A stretch of DNA of 6,513 bases from Clostridia bacterium (GCA_900770685.1 CAAGLC010000042.1:1-6513), one strand, 5' to 3'. Positions 1-6,513 are shown, numbered from the stretch's first letter. Numbers and translations are program-made. The notes: generated by a model from the letters alone, not told the origin.

Positions 1-1090
1 AAACCATACCATAAGAAACGTGATATAGGTCTTTCGCCCACTCTTTGCCCATTAGTTCAATAACCTTAAAGAATTGCTTAAAGTGTAGGTTTTGTTGATA
101 AGCAACAACGTAAAGACATTTATCAAAATTATAGGTGTTCTTTCTATATACTGCGGCTGCTATATCACGAGTTGCGTATAAAGTAGAGCCGTCAGACTTC
201 AATATTAAACACGGTGGCATTCCGTACTCTTCTAAGTCTACAATGGACGCTCCTTCGGAAGTCTTTAATAAATTTTTTTCCTTTAGTTCTTTAACTATTG
301 GAGCCATCTTATCGTTATAAAAACTTTCGCCCGCGTACGAATCAAAGTCAACGTTTAATAATTTATAAATCTTACCTACTTCCTCTAAAGTTATTTCCTT
401 AAAGAAATTAAAGAGTTCGTTGCTTTCTTTATCCCCTTCTTCAATAAGCTTAAAATATCTTCTTGCTTGGTCGTCTAGCGACGGGTCTAGTTTTGCTTCC
501 TCATGGAACTTAACGTAAATTCTAGTTAATTCTTTAAGTCTATCCTTTTTGACAGCCTCAAAATTACTCCACTTTTTATAAGCAACTATTAATTTGCCAA
601 ACTGAGTACCGTAATCGCCTAAGTGATTTATTCCTATGACTTTATACCCTAAAAATCTAAAAATCTTACAAAGCGCGCTACCAATAACCGTGGTGCTTAA
701 ATGCCCTATATGAAACGGCTTTGCAATATTAATAGACGAATAGTCTATACATACGGTTTTTCCTTCACCTTCATTTGACGAACCGTATCTTTCTTGCATA
801 GATAATACTTCAGATAAAACTTCATTAACCAACGCCGTTCTGTTAATCTTAAAATTTAGATAACCGTTTATCGCTAAGCACTCGGACACGTGTTCGTCGC
901 AAACGAATTCCGATTGCAAATTTTGAGCGATTGCGATTGGAGAAGAACGTAATATTTTACTAAGCTTAAAGCACGGCAAAGCAAAATCACCCATTTCATT
1001 ATTCGGTGGTATTTCTATATAAGTTTCTAAAGTTTGTTTGTCAATTCCATCAACGTTAAGTTTTTGCGCGATATAATTTTTGTAGTTCAT
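1..1090 (-). CDS. argS: Arginyl-tRNA synthetase, N-terminal 363 codons (3' end outside window)
   Basis: This class I aminoacyl-tRNA synthetase charges tRNA-Arg with arginine in the cytoplasm, using ATP. The reading frame runs from ATG at 1088-1090 to the left edge without a stop, giving 363 complete codons of a family usually about 550-590 residues long. Residues 1-85 fit the N-terminal tRNA-binding (Arg_tRNA_synt_N) domain. The class I signature HIGH is at residues 127-130 (701-712), inside NIAKPFHIGHL. The ATP/arginine-site motif GDYGTQFG is at residues 158-165, TRDIAAA follows at 307-313, and HFKQFFKV at 336-343. The last residues, HVSYGMV, normally sit just before the KMSK-type loop, so that loop and the DALR anticodon-binding domain lie outside the window. 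The variant form SSINIAKP...HLSTT, instead of SSPNIAKP...HLRST, resembles the clostridial ArgS branch as I remember it. The start is supported by a Shine-Dalgarno site 7 nt upstream. The gene is divergent from ychF. Confidence 0.96.
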   Translation of the reverse strand, partial: MNYKNYIAQKLNVDGIDKQTLETYIEIPPNNEMGDFALPCFKLSKILRSSPIAIAQNLQSEFVCDEHVSECLAINGYLNFKINRTALVNEVLSEVLSMQERYGSSNEGEGKTVCIDYSSINIAKPFHIGHLSTTVIGSALCKIFRFLGYKVIGINHLGDYGTQFGKLIVAYKKWSNFEAVKKDRLKELTRIYVKFHEEAKLDPSLDDQARRYFKLIEEGDKESNELFNFFKEITLEEVGKIYKLLNVDFDSYAGESFYNDKMAPIVKELKEKNLLKTSEGASIVDLEEYGMPPCLILKSDGSTLYATRDIAAAVYRKNTYNFDKCLYVVAYQQNLHFKQFFKVIELMGKEWAKDLYHVSYGMV

Positions 1091-1097
1091 ATACTCT

Positions 1098-1102
1098 TCC
1101 TT
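1098..1102 (-). promoter_or_regulatory. argS ribosome-binding site
   Basis: Read on the minus strand, AAGGA (within AAGGAAGAG) lies 7 nt before the argS ATG. This is a strong Shine-Dalgarno match and supports the chosen start, which also agrees with the usual N-terminus of the family. Confidence 0.8.
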
Positions 1103-1115
1103 ATTTATTTAATTT

Positions 1116-1145
1116 ATAATAACATAATATTTACGAAAAATGCAA
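1116..1145 (-). promoter_or_regulatory. Probable sigma-A-type promoter for argS
   Basis: On the minus strand, TTGCAT (1140-1145) and TATTAT (1116-1121) are separated by 18 bp, each close to the -35 and -10 consensus. Transcription would begin near 1109, leaving a leader of roughly 20 nt that carries the Shine-Dalgarno site. A leader this short leaves no room for a T-box riboswitch between this promoter and the gene. The surroundings are very AT-rich, so chance matches are easy and the call is moderate. Confidence 0.5.
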
Positions 1146-1154
1146 CATAAAAAC

Positions 1155-1183
1155 TTGTAATTTTATTTTTTTTAATTTATAAT
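1155..1183 (+). promoter_or_regulatory. Sigma-A-type promoter for ychF
   Basis: TTGTAA (1155-1160) and a perfect TATAAT (1178-1183) are separated by exactly 17 bp, the preferred spacing. The expected transcription start is near 1190, giving a leader of about 35 nt before the ATG at 1225. Its -35 box lies only 9 bp from the proposed argS -35 box, so the two promoters stand back to back. No clear operator or riboswitch is visible between them. Confidence 0.72.
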
Positions 1184-1214
1184 TGTAATATACATAGACA
1201 AAATATATGAACAT

Positions 1215-1218
1215 GGAG
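1215..1218 (+). promoter_or_regulatory. ychF ribosome-binding site that fixes the start at 1225
   Basis: GGAG lies 6 nt before the ATG at 1225-1227. Two further in-frame ATGs occur at 1207 and 1213. The first has no Shine-Dalgarno sequence before it, and the second overlaps this GGAG. The YchF family normally begins within a few residues of the GLPNVGKST loop, which matches the 1225 start (MKLGVVGLPN) and makes the upstream ATGs unlikely. Confidence 0.75.
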
Positions 1219-1224
1219 TATCAA

Positions 1225-2322
1225 ATGAAACTTGGAGTAGTAGGTTTACCTAACGTTGGCAAGTCAACGTTATTCAATGCAATCACAAAAGCTGGAGCAG
1301 AATGCGCAAATTACCCTTTCTGCACAATTGAACCAAACGTTGGCATAGTCGCAGTCCCAGATAAACGCTTAGACGTTTTGGGAAAAATGTACAACACCAA
1401 AAAGATCACGCCTGCAGTAGTTGAATTCGTCGATATTGCAGGTCTTGTAAAAGGTGCAAGTAAGGGCGAAGGTTTGGGCAATAAATTCTTGGCAAATATT
1501 AGAGAAACTGACGCAATAGTTCACGTCGTTAGATGCTTTGAAGATGAGAATATAACTCACGTTGACAGTTCTATAGATCCGTTAAGAGATATTGAAACGA
1601 TTAACTTAGAACTAATTTTTGCAGACACCGAAGCAGTAAAAAAACGTTACGATAAAGCCGTTAATATGATTAAAACAGGCGATAAAAAATACAAAGTTGA
1701 GTCAGAATTCTTAGATAGACTTCTTACCCATCTAAACGACCTAAAGCCAGCGAGAACTCTTCCCTGTTCAGAAGAAGAAAAAGAATACTTAAAGGACTTA
1801 TTCTTAATAACGTCAAAACCCGTTATCTACACCGCAAACATAAGCGAAAGAGATATTGGAAAAGAACAAAATTCATTACCTTTAGTTAAAAAAGTTATCG
1901 ACCACGCGTTGTCTGAAGGCGCTAAGTATATGGTTATATGCGCAAAAACCGAAGAAGAATTATCTCAACTTGACGACGACGATAGAAACCTTTTCTTAGA
2001 AGAATTAGGTCTAGAAGAAAGCGGATTAGACAAATTAGTTAAAACCTCTTACGACGTGTTAGGATTAATTAGTTATCTTACTGCCGGAGAAAAAGAAGTT
2101 AGAGCGTGGACTATTCAAAACGGTACGAAAGCGCCACAGGCTGCAGGAAAAATACACTCCGACTTTGAAAAAGGTTTTATTCGCGCCGAAATAGTTGATT
2201 ACGATTTTTTAGTTGAACTAGGTAGTTTTAATAACGCTAAGGAGAAAGGCAAAGTGCGTTCAGAAGGTAAAGATTACGTTATTAAAGACGGAGACGTAGT
2301 TTTGTTCAGGTTTAACGTTTAA
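1225..2322 (+). CDS. ychF: Redox-regulated P-loop ATPase YchF (OBG/OLA1 family)
   Basis: This universally conserved member of the Obg-type GTPase family hydrolyses ATP better than GTP, binds ribosomes and acts in translation and stress responses in other organisms. The 365-residue product matches the usual length (about 363). The P-loop GLPNVGKST is at residues 7-15, PFCTIEPN at 31-38, and the G3 motif DIAG at 70-73. NISE stands at 205-208 where GTPases have NKxD; this NxxE form explains the ATP preference. His112 corresponds to the catalytic His114 of E. coli YchF, and Cys33 corresponds to the redox-sensitive Cys35. A coiled-coil region lies between about 130 and 195. The C-terminal TGS domain spans about 281-365 and ends in the typical GDVVLFRFNV. 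The gene has its own promoter and stands alone, divergent from argS and convergent with the topoisomerase operon. An ATG at 1207 would add six residues but lacks a ribosome-binding site. Confidence 0.97.
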   Translation: MKLGVVGLPNVGKSTLFNAITKAGAECANYPFCTIEPNVGIVAVPDKRLDVLGKMYNTKKITPAVVEFVDIAGLVKGASKGEGLGNKFLANIRETDAIVHVVRCFEDENITHVDSSIDPLRDIETINLELIFADTEAVKKRYDKAVNMIKTGDKKYKVESEFLDRLLTHLNDLKPARTLPCSEEEKEYLKDLFLITSKPVIYTANISERDIGKEQNSLPLVKKVIDHALSEGAKYMVICAKTEEELSQLDDDDRNLFLEELGLEESGLDKLVKTSYDVLGLISYLTAGEKEVRAWTIQNGTKAPQAAGKIHSDFEKGFIRAEIVDYDFLVELGSFNNAKEKGKVRSEGKDYVIKDGDVVLFRFNV

Positions 2323-2343
2323 CACAAAATAAATTTCTAAAAT

Positions 2344-2380
2344 AAAAAGATTGTCTTAAAACTTAAGACAATCTTTTTTT
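2344..2380. terminator. Bidirectional intrinsic terminator between ychF and the topoisomerase A gene
   Basis: A perfect 16-bp inverted repeat (arms 2344-2359 and 2363-2378) encloses a 3-nt loop. On the plus strand its right arm merges into seven T residues at 2374-2380, a good terminator for ychF, which ends 21 nt earlier. On the minus strand it is followed by TTTTTATTTT, so it can also stop the topoisomerase operon, whose TAA at 2382-2384 is only 1 nt from the T tract. The stem is AT-rich, with only three G-C pairs (2349-2373, 2353-2369 and 2355-2367). Confidence 0.88.
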
Positions 2381-2381
2381 G

Positions 2382-4805
2382 TTAAAATAATTTGAAAACT
2401 TTTTCAGGCAAACGTTTTTTGTTTTCATTTTTAAGAGTTTTGCCTTTAGTTGTTCTATTTTCTATGCTTAAATCCTCGGTATTAACGACAAAAGCGACAC
2501 CAAAGGTATCAATAACTGCAAAATTGTATGGCTCTTTAACTACTCCAGCATAAACTAGGTTATTAATCGACCCAAGTTCACAAATTTTAATTCCCTTTCC
2601 ACCTCTGCCTTGCGGTTCGATTTCGGAAACGATTACACGTTTGTAGAATCCGGTTTCAGCTACGATTACAAATTCTCCCTCTTCGTCGATTTGAGTTGTC
2701 ATTATTATTGAATCGCCCTTGTTTAAGGTTATTCCTTTAACTCCTCCTGCAACCCTGCCTTGATACGGAATATCATCCTTAATCGCGTTCAATACTCTTC
2801 CCTTTTTAGTAACGTAAGCAATTGTAGTATCAACGCCGTTATTTTCGACGGAAACTAATTGATCGCCGTCCTTAAGTTTAATGGCTTGATAATATGGTTT
2901 AAGCAAGGTGTACTCCTTCCACTCGGTTTTCTTAACCATGCCTTCTTTAGTAAAAAACAGTAAATCTCCGCTTGGAACTTGCCCCTTGTCGCACACGAAA
3001 AAGGCAACTGGTTGTTCGTTTTTGGCACTCTCTCGCGCAATTTCGTTAAATTTAACTCCTTTATCACGATATCTCGCTTCGGGCATTTCGTCTACGTTTA
3101 CTCTACAACAATTACCCAAATTAGTAAAGGCGTATAACGTTTGATCACTTCTCGCTTTAATTATTAACCTAATAAAGTCTGATTCGGTAGCGTTATCTTT
3201 AACCGTTTTATCAGCTAAGTTATAACTCTTATCTGGAATCTTCTTAAAGGCGTTACCGTAAGTATAAACGAGAGTAAAATCCTCAACGACCTTAAGTTCT
3301 GCTTCTAAATCAAGAGAACTATCAACTTCTGCATCACCTAGAATTATGGTGCTTCTTCTCGGGTCTTTAAAACGCTTTTTAACCTCAAGCATTTCCGATT
3401 TAACAACTTCCATTTGTTTTGCTTTACTTGCAATTAACGCAGTTAAGTATGCGATTCTCTCTTTAAGCTCTTTTAATTCTTGCTCAAGTTTGTTAACCTC
3501 TAGTTTGGTCAATCTCGCAAGCCTTAAGTCTAAAATTGCAATTGCTTGCGCGTCAGACAATGAAAATCTTTCTTTTAACTTGTTTCTTGCATCCGTCGTA
3601 TTATCGGCGCTTTTTATGATTTTAACTACTTCGTCAATATTCTTTACTGCAACGATTAATCCTTCAACGATATGCGCTCTTTCTTTTGCTCTATCTAATT
3701 CAAATTTCGATCTGCGAAGCACCACTTCTCTATGGTAGTTAACGTAATACGAAATTATATCCAATAATCCTAATTGACAGGGTTTTCCATGCGCTATGGC
3801 AACCATATTTATACCGAAAGAAGTTTCTAGCGAAGTATTTTTGTATAAATATTTTAAGATAGCATTTGCGTCGGCATCCTTCTTTAATTTAATAACGGCG
3901 CGCATACCGTTTCTATCCGATTCGTCAACAACGTCGGAAATCGAGCCTAAAATATCCTTCTTTTCCTCCCTTAATTCGGAAATTTTCATCAATAGTTCGG
4001 CTTTATTTACTTGATATGGAATTTCGGATATTATTATATTTTGCCTGTCGCCTGTTTCTTTCTCAACGATTACTCTAGCCCTAATTTTAATCTTTCCTCT
4101 ACCCGTTTTATATGCCTCGACTAATTGATCTCCGGCTATTATATGACCTCCGGTTGGGAAGTCTGGCCCAGGAATATACTTCATTATTTCTTTAAGCGAA
4201 ATCTTAGGATTATCTATGAAAGCAATCGTACCATTAATGATTTCCGATAAATTGTGAGTTGGAATATTAGTAGCTAGTCCAACGGCAATACCCGTTGCTC
4301 CGTTAACCAATAAGTTAGGAAATCTAACCGTTAACGTTTCAGGCTCGGTAAGAGAATCGTCAAAGTTTAGATTAAAGTTTACAGTGTTTTTATCAATATC
4401 TCTCAAAAATTCAACTGAGATTGGACTTAAACGCGCTTCGGTATACCTATATGCAGCCGGAGAATCCCCATCAACAGTTCCGAAGTTTCCGTGACCGTCT
4501 ATAAGTGGCATTCTCATGTTAAAATCTTGTGCCATATGCACCAATGCTCCGTAAACGGAAGTATCACCGTGCGGATGGTATCTACCTAAACAATCACCGA
4601 CGATTTTTGCACATTTTTTATGTGGTTTATCAGGCGTTAACCCCATTTCGTACATAGAATAAAGTATTCTTCTCTGTACGGGTTTTAGTCCGTCTTCAAC
4701 ACGTGGAAGCGCTCTATCTAAGATTACGCTTTCAGCATAAGGAATCATTGAGTTTTTTAATACTTCGTCTATAGGACTAAATATCAACTTATTTTCAGTT
4801 TCCAT
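2382..4805 (-). CDS. gyrA/parC: Type IIA DNA topoisomerase subunit A (DNA gyrase A / topoisomerase IV A)
   Basis: This is the DNA-cleaving and rejoining subunit of an ATP-dependent topoisomerase, acting as an A2B2 tetramer with the upstream gene product. It is complete at 807 residues. The breakage-reunion core covers about 10-480: DGLKPVQRRIL at 38-48, HPHGD at 77-81, DGHGNFG at 103-109, the catalytic Arg120-Tyr121 in RYTEARLS, and the DNA-bending Ile173 in GIAVG. Coiled-coil helices lie at about 360-400 and 430-475. A beta-pinwheel C-terminal domain runs from about 505 to 807. DGHGNFG and NIPTHNL look gyrase-like, while DRALP, KPVQRR and SPAAYRY lean toward topoisomerase IV. A GyrA-box-like QGRGGKG is present but at 732-738, far from the first blade where gyrases carry it. 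At the quinolone-contact site Thr82 and Gly86 replace E. coli Ser83 and Asp87. The family is certain; gyrase versus topoisomerase IV is not settled here. No acidic C-terminal tail is seen. Confidence 0.95.
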   Translation of the reverse strand: METENKLIFSPIDEVLKNSMIPYAESVILDRALPRVEDGLKPVQRRILYSMYEMGLTPDKPHKKCAKIVGDCLGRYHPHGDTSVYGALVHMAQDFNMRMPLIDGHGNFGTVDGDSPAAYRYTEARLSPISVEFLRDIDKNTVNFNLNFDDSLTEPETLTVRFPNLLVNGATGIAVGLATNIPTHNLSEIINGTIAFIDNPKISLKEIMKYIPGPDFPTGGHIIAGDQLVEAYKTGRGKIKIRARVIVEKETGDRQNIIISEIPYQVNKAELLMKISELREEKKDILGSISDVVDESDRNGMRAVIKLKKDADANAILKYLYKNTSLETSFGINMVAIAHGKPCQLGLLDIISYYVNYHREVVLRRSKFELDRAKERAHIVEGLIVAVKNIDEVVKIIKSADNTTDARNKLKERFSLSDAQAIAILDLRLARLTKLEVNKLEQELKELKERIAYLTALIASKAKQMEVVKSEMLEVKKRFKDPRRSTIILGDAEVDSSLDLEAELKVVEDFTLVYTYGNAFKKIPDKSYNLADKTVKDNATESDFIRLIIKARSDQTLYAFTNLGNCCRVNVDEMPEARYRDKGVKFNEIARESAKNEQPVAFFVCDKGQVPSGDLLFFTKEGMVKKTEWKEYTLLKPYYQAIKLKDGDQLVSVENNGVDTTIAYVTKKGRVLNAIKDDIPYQGRVAGGVKGITLNKGDSIIMTTQIDEEGEFVIVAETGFYKRVIVSEIEPQGRGGKGIKICELGSINNLVYAGVVKEPYNFAVIDTFGVAFVVNTEDLSIENRTTKGKTLKNENKKRLPEKVFKLF

Positions 4806-4811
4806 TACTCA

Positions 4812-4816
4812 CACCT
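4812..4816 (-). promoter_or_regulatory. Ribosome-binding site of the A subunit, overlapping the B-subunit stop
   Basis: On the minus strand, AGGTG lies 6 nt before the ATG at 4803-4805, and its first two bases are the last two of the upstream gene's TAG stop (4815-4817). It has one mismatch to AGGAG. With a 9-nt gap between the genes, ribosomes finishing B would be placed at the A start, so translational coupling is likely. Confidence 0.6.
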
Positions 4817-6513
4817 ACTTCTTTTTAATCTTCGCAAACTCGTCTTCTTTATTAAAATTCGCATGTTCAAAAATGTATTTCTTTCTCTCGCCAACCTCGT
4901 CGCCCATTAAAATGGTTATCAACCTATCGGCTTCCGCCGCGTCTTCAATAGTAACTCTCATTAACGAACGGGTATCTGGATTCATTGTAGTTTCCCAAAG
5001 TTGCGTAGGATCCATTTCCCCAAGACCTTTATACCTTTGAATTTGATACCCTTTCCCAACCTTATCTATCTTTTCCTGAAGTTGTTTTTCGTTAAGGGCA
5101 TACTCCTCAACGTTCCCCTTATACACCTTGTATAAAGGAGGCATACCGATATAAACGTGTCCAGAACTTATTAATTCTTTCATATATCTAAAAAAGAAGG
5201 TCAACAGAATTGCTCTTATATGCGCACCGTCTTGGTCGGCATCAGATAAGATTATTATTTTGTGGAACTTTAGACTAGATATGTCAAACTCGGAAGCGAT
5301 TCCCGTTCCGAGCGCACTAATTATAGTGCGGATTTCATTGTTTTGTAGTATATGATCAAGTTTTTTCTTCTCAACGTTCAACGGCTTACCACGAAGTGGT
5401 AAAATAGCTTGATATTGCCTTACCCTTGCCTGTTTAGCGCTTCCACCAGCCGAGTCCCCCTCAACTATAAAAAGTTCGTTTAACTCCGGTTTACGCCCCG
5501 AACAAGAAGCCAGTTTTCCGACGAGGTTTTGTGATTCTATACTTTTAGAAGCTCTAGCAATTTCCTTTGCTTTTCTCGCGGCGAGTCTTGCTTTCGCGGC
5601 GTTCATTGCTTTAGTTAAAATTACTTCAAAAACCTTTGAAAGTTTTTTATTGTTTGCAAGCAATCCTATTTCGTTTACTACCACGTATTCTACTGCTGGT
5701 CTTGCTTCCGGATTACCCAATTTCGTTTTGGTTTGTCCCTCGAACTGAACGTTTTTCATCTTAATAGATAAAATCGCCGTTAAACCTTCCTTAAAGTCGT
5801 CTCCTAAAAGATTCTCATCTTTATCTTTTAAAATATTTCTCGACCTCGCATAATCGTTGAAGGTACGAGTAATACCCGAACGGAAACCCGTTTCGTGCGT
5901 TCCCCCTTCGGAAGTCGGTATGTTATTAACGTAAGAATAAATACTATCTACATATGCATCGGTGTGTTGAACTGCGAATTCAACTAAAATTCCGTCCTTT
6001 TCAGCACAAGCGTATATAGGTTCAGAATATAAGGTATTTTTGCTTTCGTTTAAGTATTTAACGAAATCCTTAATACCTCCGTCGTATTTATAAACTCTAT
6101 GAAATTCTGTCTTTTCATCAAAGAAATCAATTTCAATACCTTTATTTAAGAATGCAATTTCTTTAAGTCTTTTTATAATGCTTTCAACCGAAAATTCCGT
6201 CGTTTCAAAAACTCTTGCATCAGGCAAAAACCTTATAAAACTACCCTTTTTATTTGTTTTTACCTTAGTGTTCACAAGTGGAGCAACAGGAACGCCTGAC
6301 CTTATCTTTTTGGTTTGTTCATCATAAAAACTACGGAATTCCATTGAAGAAATCGTATCTTTGTAAACTTCAACCTTTAGCCACTCGGAAAGAGCGTTAG
6401 TAACGGATGCGCCAACACCGTGTAATCCACCCGAAAAGTTGTAATTATCATTATCGAACTTTCCGCCTGCATGAAGTTGTGTAAAAACAACCTGAACACC
6501 AGACACCCCTGCC
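4815..6513 (-). CDS. gyrB/parE: Type IIA DNA topoisomerase subunit B (DNA gyrase B / topoisomerase IV B), 5' end outside window
   Basis: This ATPase subunit drives strand passage by the type IIA topoisomerase and pairs with the A subunit encoded 9 nt downstream. The frame is open to the right edge (565 codons plus stop); the family is about 630-650 residues, so roughly the first 70-90 are missing. A GTG at 6504-6506 lies inside the conserved sequence (AGVSGVQVVF) and is not the real start. The GHKL ATPase motif SGGLHGVGAS is at 6405-6434, and the QTKTKLGN loop with the ATP-contacting lysine at 5712-5735. The Toprim domain has EGDSAGG at 5442-5462 and DADQDG at 5226-5243, the metal-binding acidic residues. 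YKGLGEMDPTQLWETTMNP and the GDEVGERKKYI tail are typical. The large insertion of E. coli GyrB is absent. RGKPLNVEK is gyrase-like, whereas DADQDGAHIR is closer to ParE types as I recall them, so the gyrase or topoisomerase IV label stays open. Confidence 0.95.
   Translation of the reverse strand, partial: AGVSGVQVVFTQLHAGGKFDNDNYNFSGGLHGVGASVTNALSEWLKVEVYKDTISSMEFRSFYDEQTKKIRSGVPVAPLVNTKVKTNKKGSFIRFLPDARVFETTEFSVESIIKRLKEIAFLNKGIEIDFFDEKTEFHRVYKYDGGIKDFVKYLNESKNTLYSEPIYACAEKDGILVEFAVQHTDAYVDSIYSYVNNIPTSEGGTHETGFRSGITRTFNDYARSRNILKDKDENLLGDDFKEGLTAILSIKMKNVQFEGQTKTKLGNPEARPAVEYVVVNEIGLLANNKKLSKVFEVILTKAMNAAKARLAARKAKEIARASKSIESQNLVGKLASCSGRKPELNELFIVEGDSAGGSAKQARVRQYQAILPLRGKPLNVEKKKLDHILQNNEIRTIISALGTGIASEFDISSLKFHKIIILSDADQDGAHIRAILLTFFFRYMKELISSGHVYIGMPPLYKVYKGNVEEYALNEKQLQEKIDKVGKGYQIQRYKGLGEMDPTQLWETTMNPDTRSLMRVTIEDAAEADRLITILMGDEVGERKKYIFEHANFNKEDEFAKIKKK

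Larger units (their letters stand above)
1108..1183 (+). repeat. 13-bp direct repeat containing TATAAT
   Basis: The 13-mer TTTAATTTATAAT occurs at 1108-1120 and again, identical, at 1171-1183; the second copy supplies the ychF -10 box. The first copy overlaps the proposed argS -10 box on the other strand and has no good -35 box 17 bp upstream on the plus strand. The sequence is AT-only and of low complexity, so it may be chance rather than a functional repeat. Confidence 0.35.

Noticed and set aside
135..320. Plus-strand open frame of 61 codons inside argS
   Set aside because: It lies entirely antisense to the well-conserved argS frame, has no ribosome-binding site worth naming and shows no recognisable family.
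1091..1206. T-box or other riboswitch upstream of argS or ychF
   Set aside because: The region is only 116 nt and holds promoter boxes for both directions. I see no T-box sequence, stem-loop series or terminator within it.
1369..1560. Minus-strand open frame of 63 codons inside ychF
   Set aside because: It is the antisense of the conserved G3 and switch region of ychF and has no homology that I recognise.
2855..4014. Several open frames of 70-130 codons on both strands within the topoisomerase A gene
   Set aside because: All overlap a conserved, full-length reading frame, and their sequences are low-complexity Ser/Leu/Phe-rich translations typical of an antisense or shifted reading of an AT-rich gene.
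6504..6506. GTG as the start of the topoisomerase B gene
   Set aside because: The reading frame continues upstream to the window edge, and the codon sits within the conserved ATPase domain just before the LHAGGKF motif, so the real start is outside the window.
1..6513. Mobile element, CRISPR array, tRNA/rRNA gene or defence system
   Set aside because: All sequence outside the 116-134 nt divergent region and the 59-nt convergent gap is taken up by four conserved housekeeping genes. No terminal inverted repeats, spaced repeats or RNA gene folds were found by eye.

Overview
The window is an AT-rich piece of bacterial chromosome carrying only housekeeping genes and using the standard genetic code. 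TGG encodes Trp, and the three complete stops visible or inferred at gene ends are TAA or TAG. Short intergenic gaps, a purine-rich Shine-Dalgarno site before each visible start, sigma-A-type promoter boxes and a clostridial flavour in ArgS (SSINIAKPFHIGHLSTT, YVVAYQQ) suggest a low-GC Bacillota, probably of Clostridia type. That placement is an inference from remembered family patterns, not from a database search.

Layout: (1) 1-1090, minus strand: the first 363 codons of arginyl-tRNA synthetase (argS), cut by the left window edge before its KMSK-type motif and anticodon-binding domain. (2) 1091-1224: a compact divergent control region with one promoter toward argS and a very good sigma-A-type promoter toward ychF. 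(3) 1225-2322, plus strand: the complete P-loop ATPase ychF; the start is placed at 1225, not at the upstream in-frame ATGs. (4) 2344-2380: a 16-bp hairpin with a T tract that can end transcription from both sides of the convergent junction. (5) 4805-2382, minus strand: a complete 807-residue type IIA topoisomerase A subunit (GyrA/ParC family). (6) 6513-4815, minus strand: the B subunit (GyrB/ParE family) lying upstream of A in the same operon, cut by the right window edge inside its ATPase domain.

The B and A genes are 9 nt apart and the ribosome-binding site of A overlaps the stop codon of B, so the two halves of the heterotetrameric enzyme are probably made by coupled translation. argS and ychF both serve translation but are transcribed divergently from separate promoters.

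I found no mobile element, CRISPR array, RNA gene or defence-type system, and no unknown gene of credible length. The points most worth a second look are in the topoisomerase A subunit. It mixes gyrase-like and topoisomerase IV-like signatures, its best GyrA-box sits near the C-terminus instead of in the first CTD blade, and it has a glycine at the quinolone-contact position that is acidic in E. coli GyrA.
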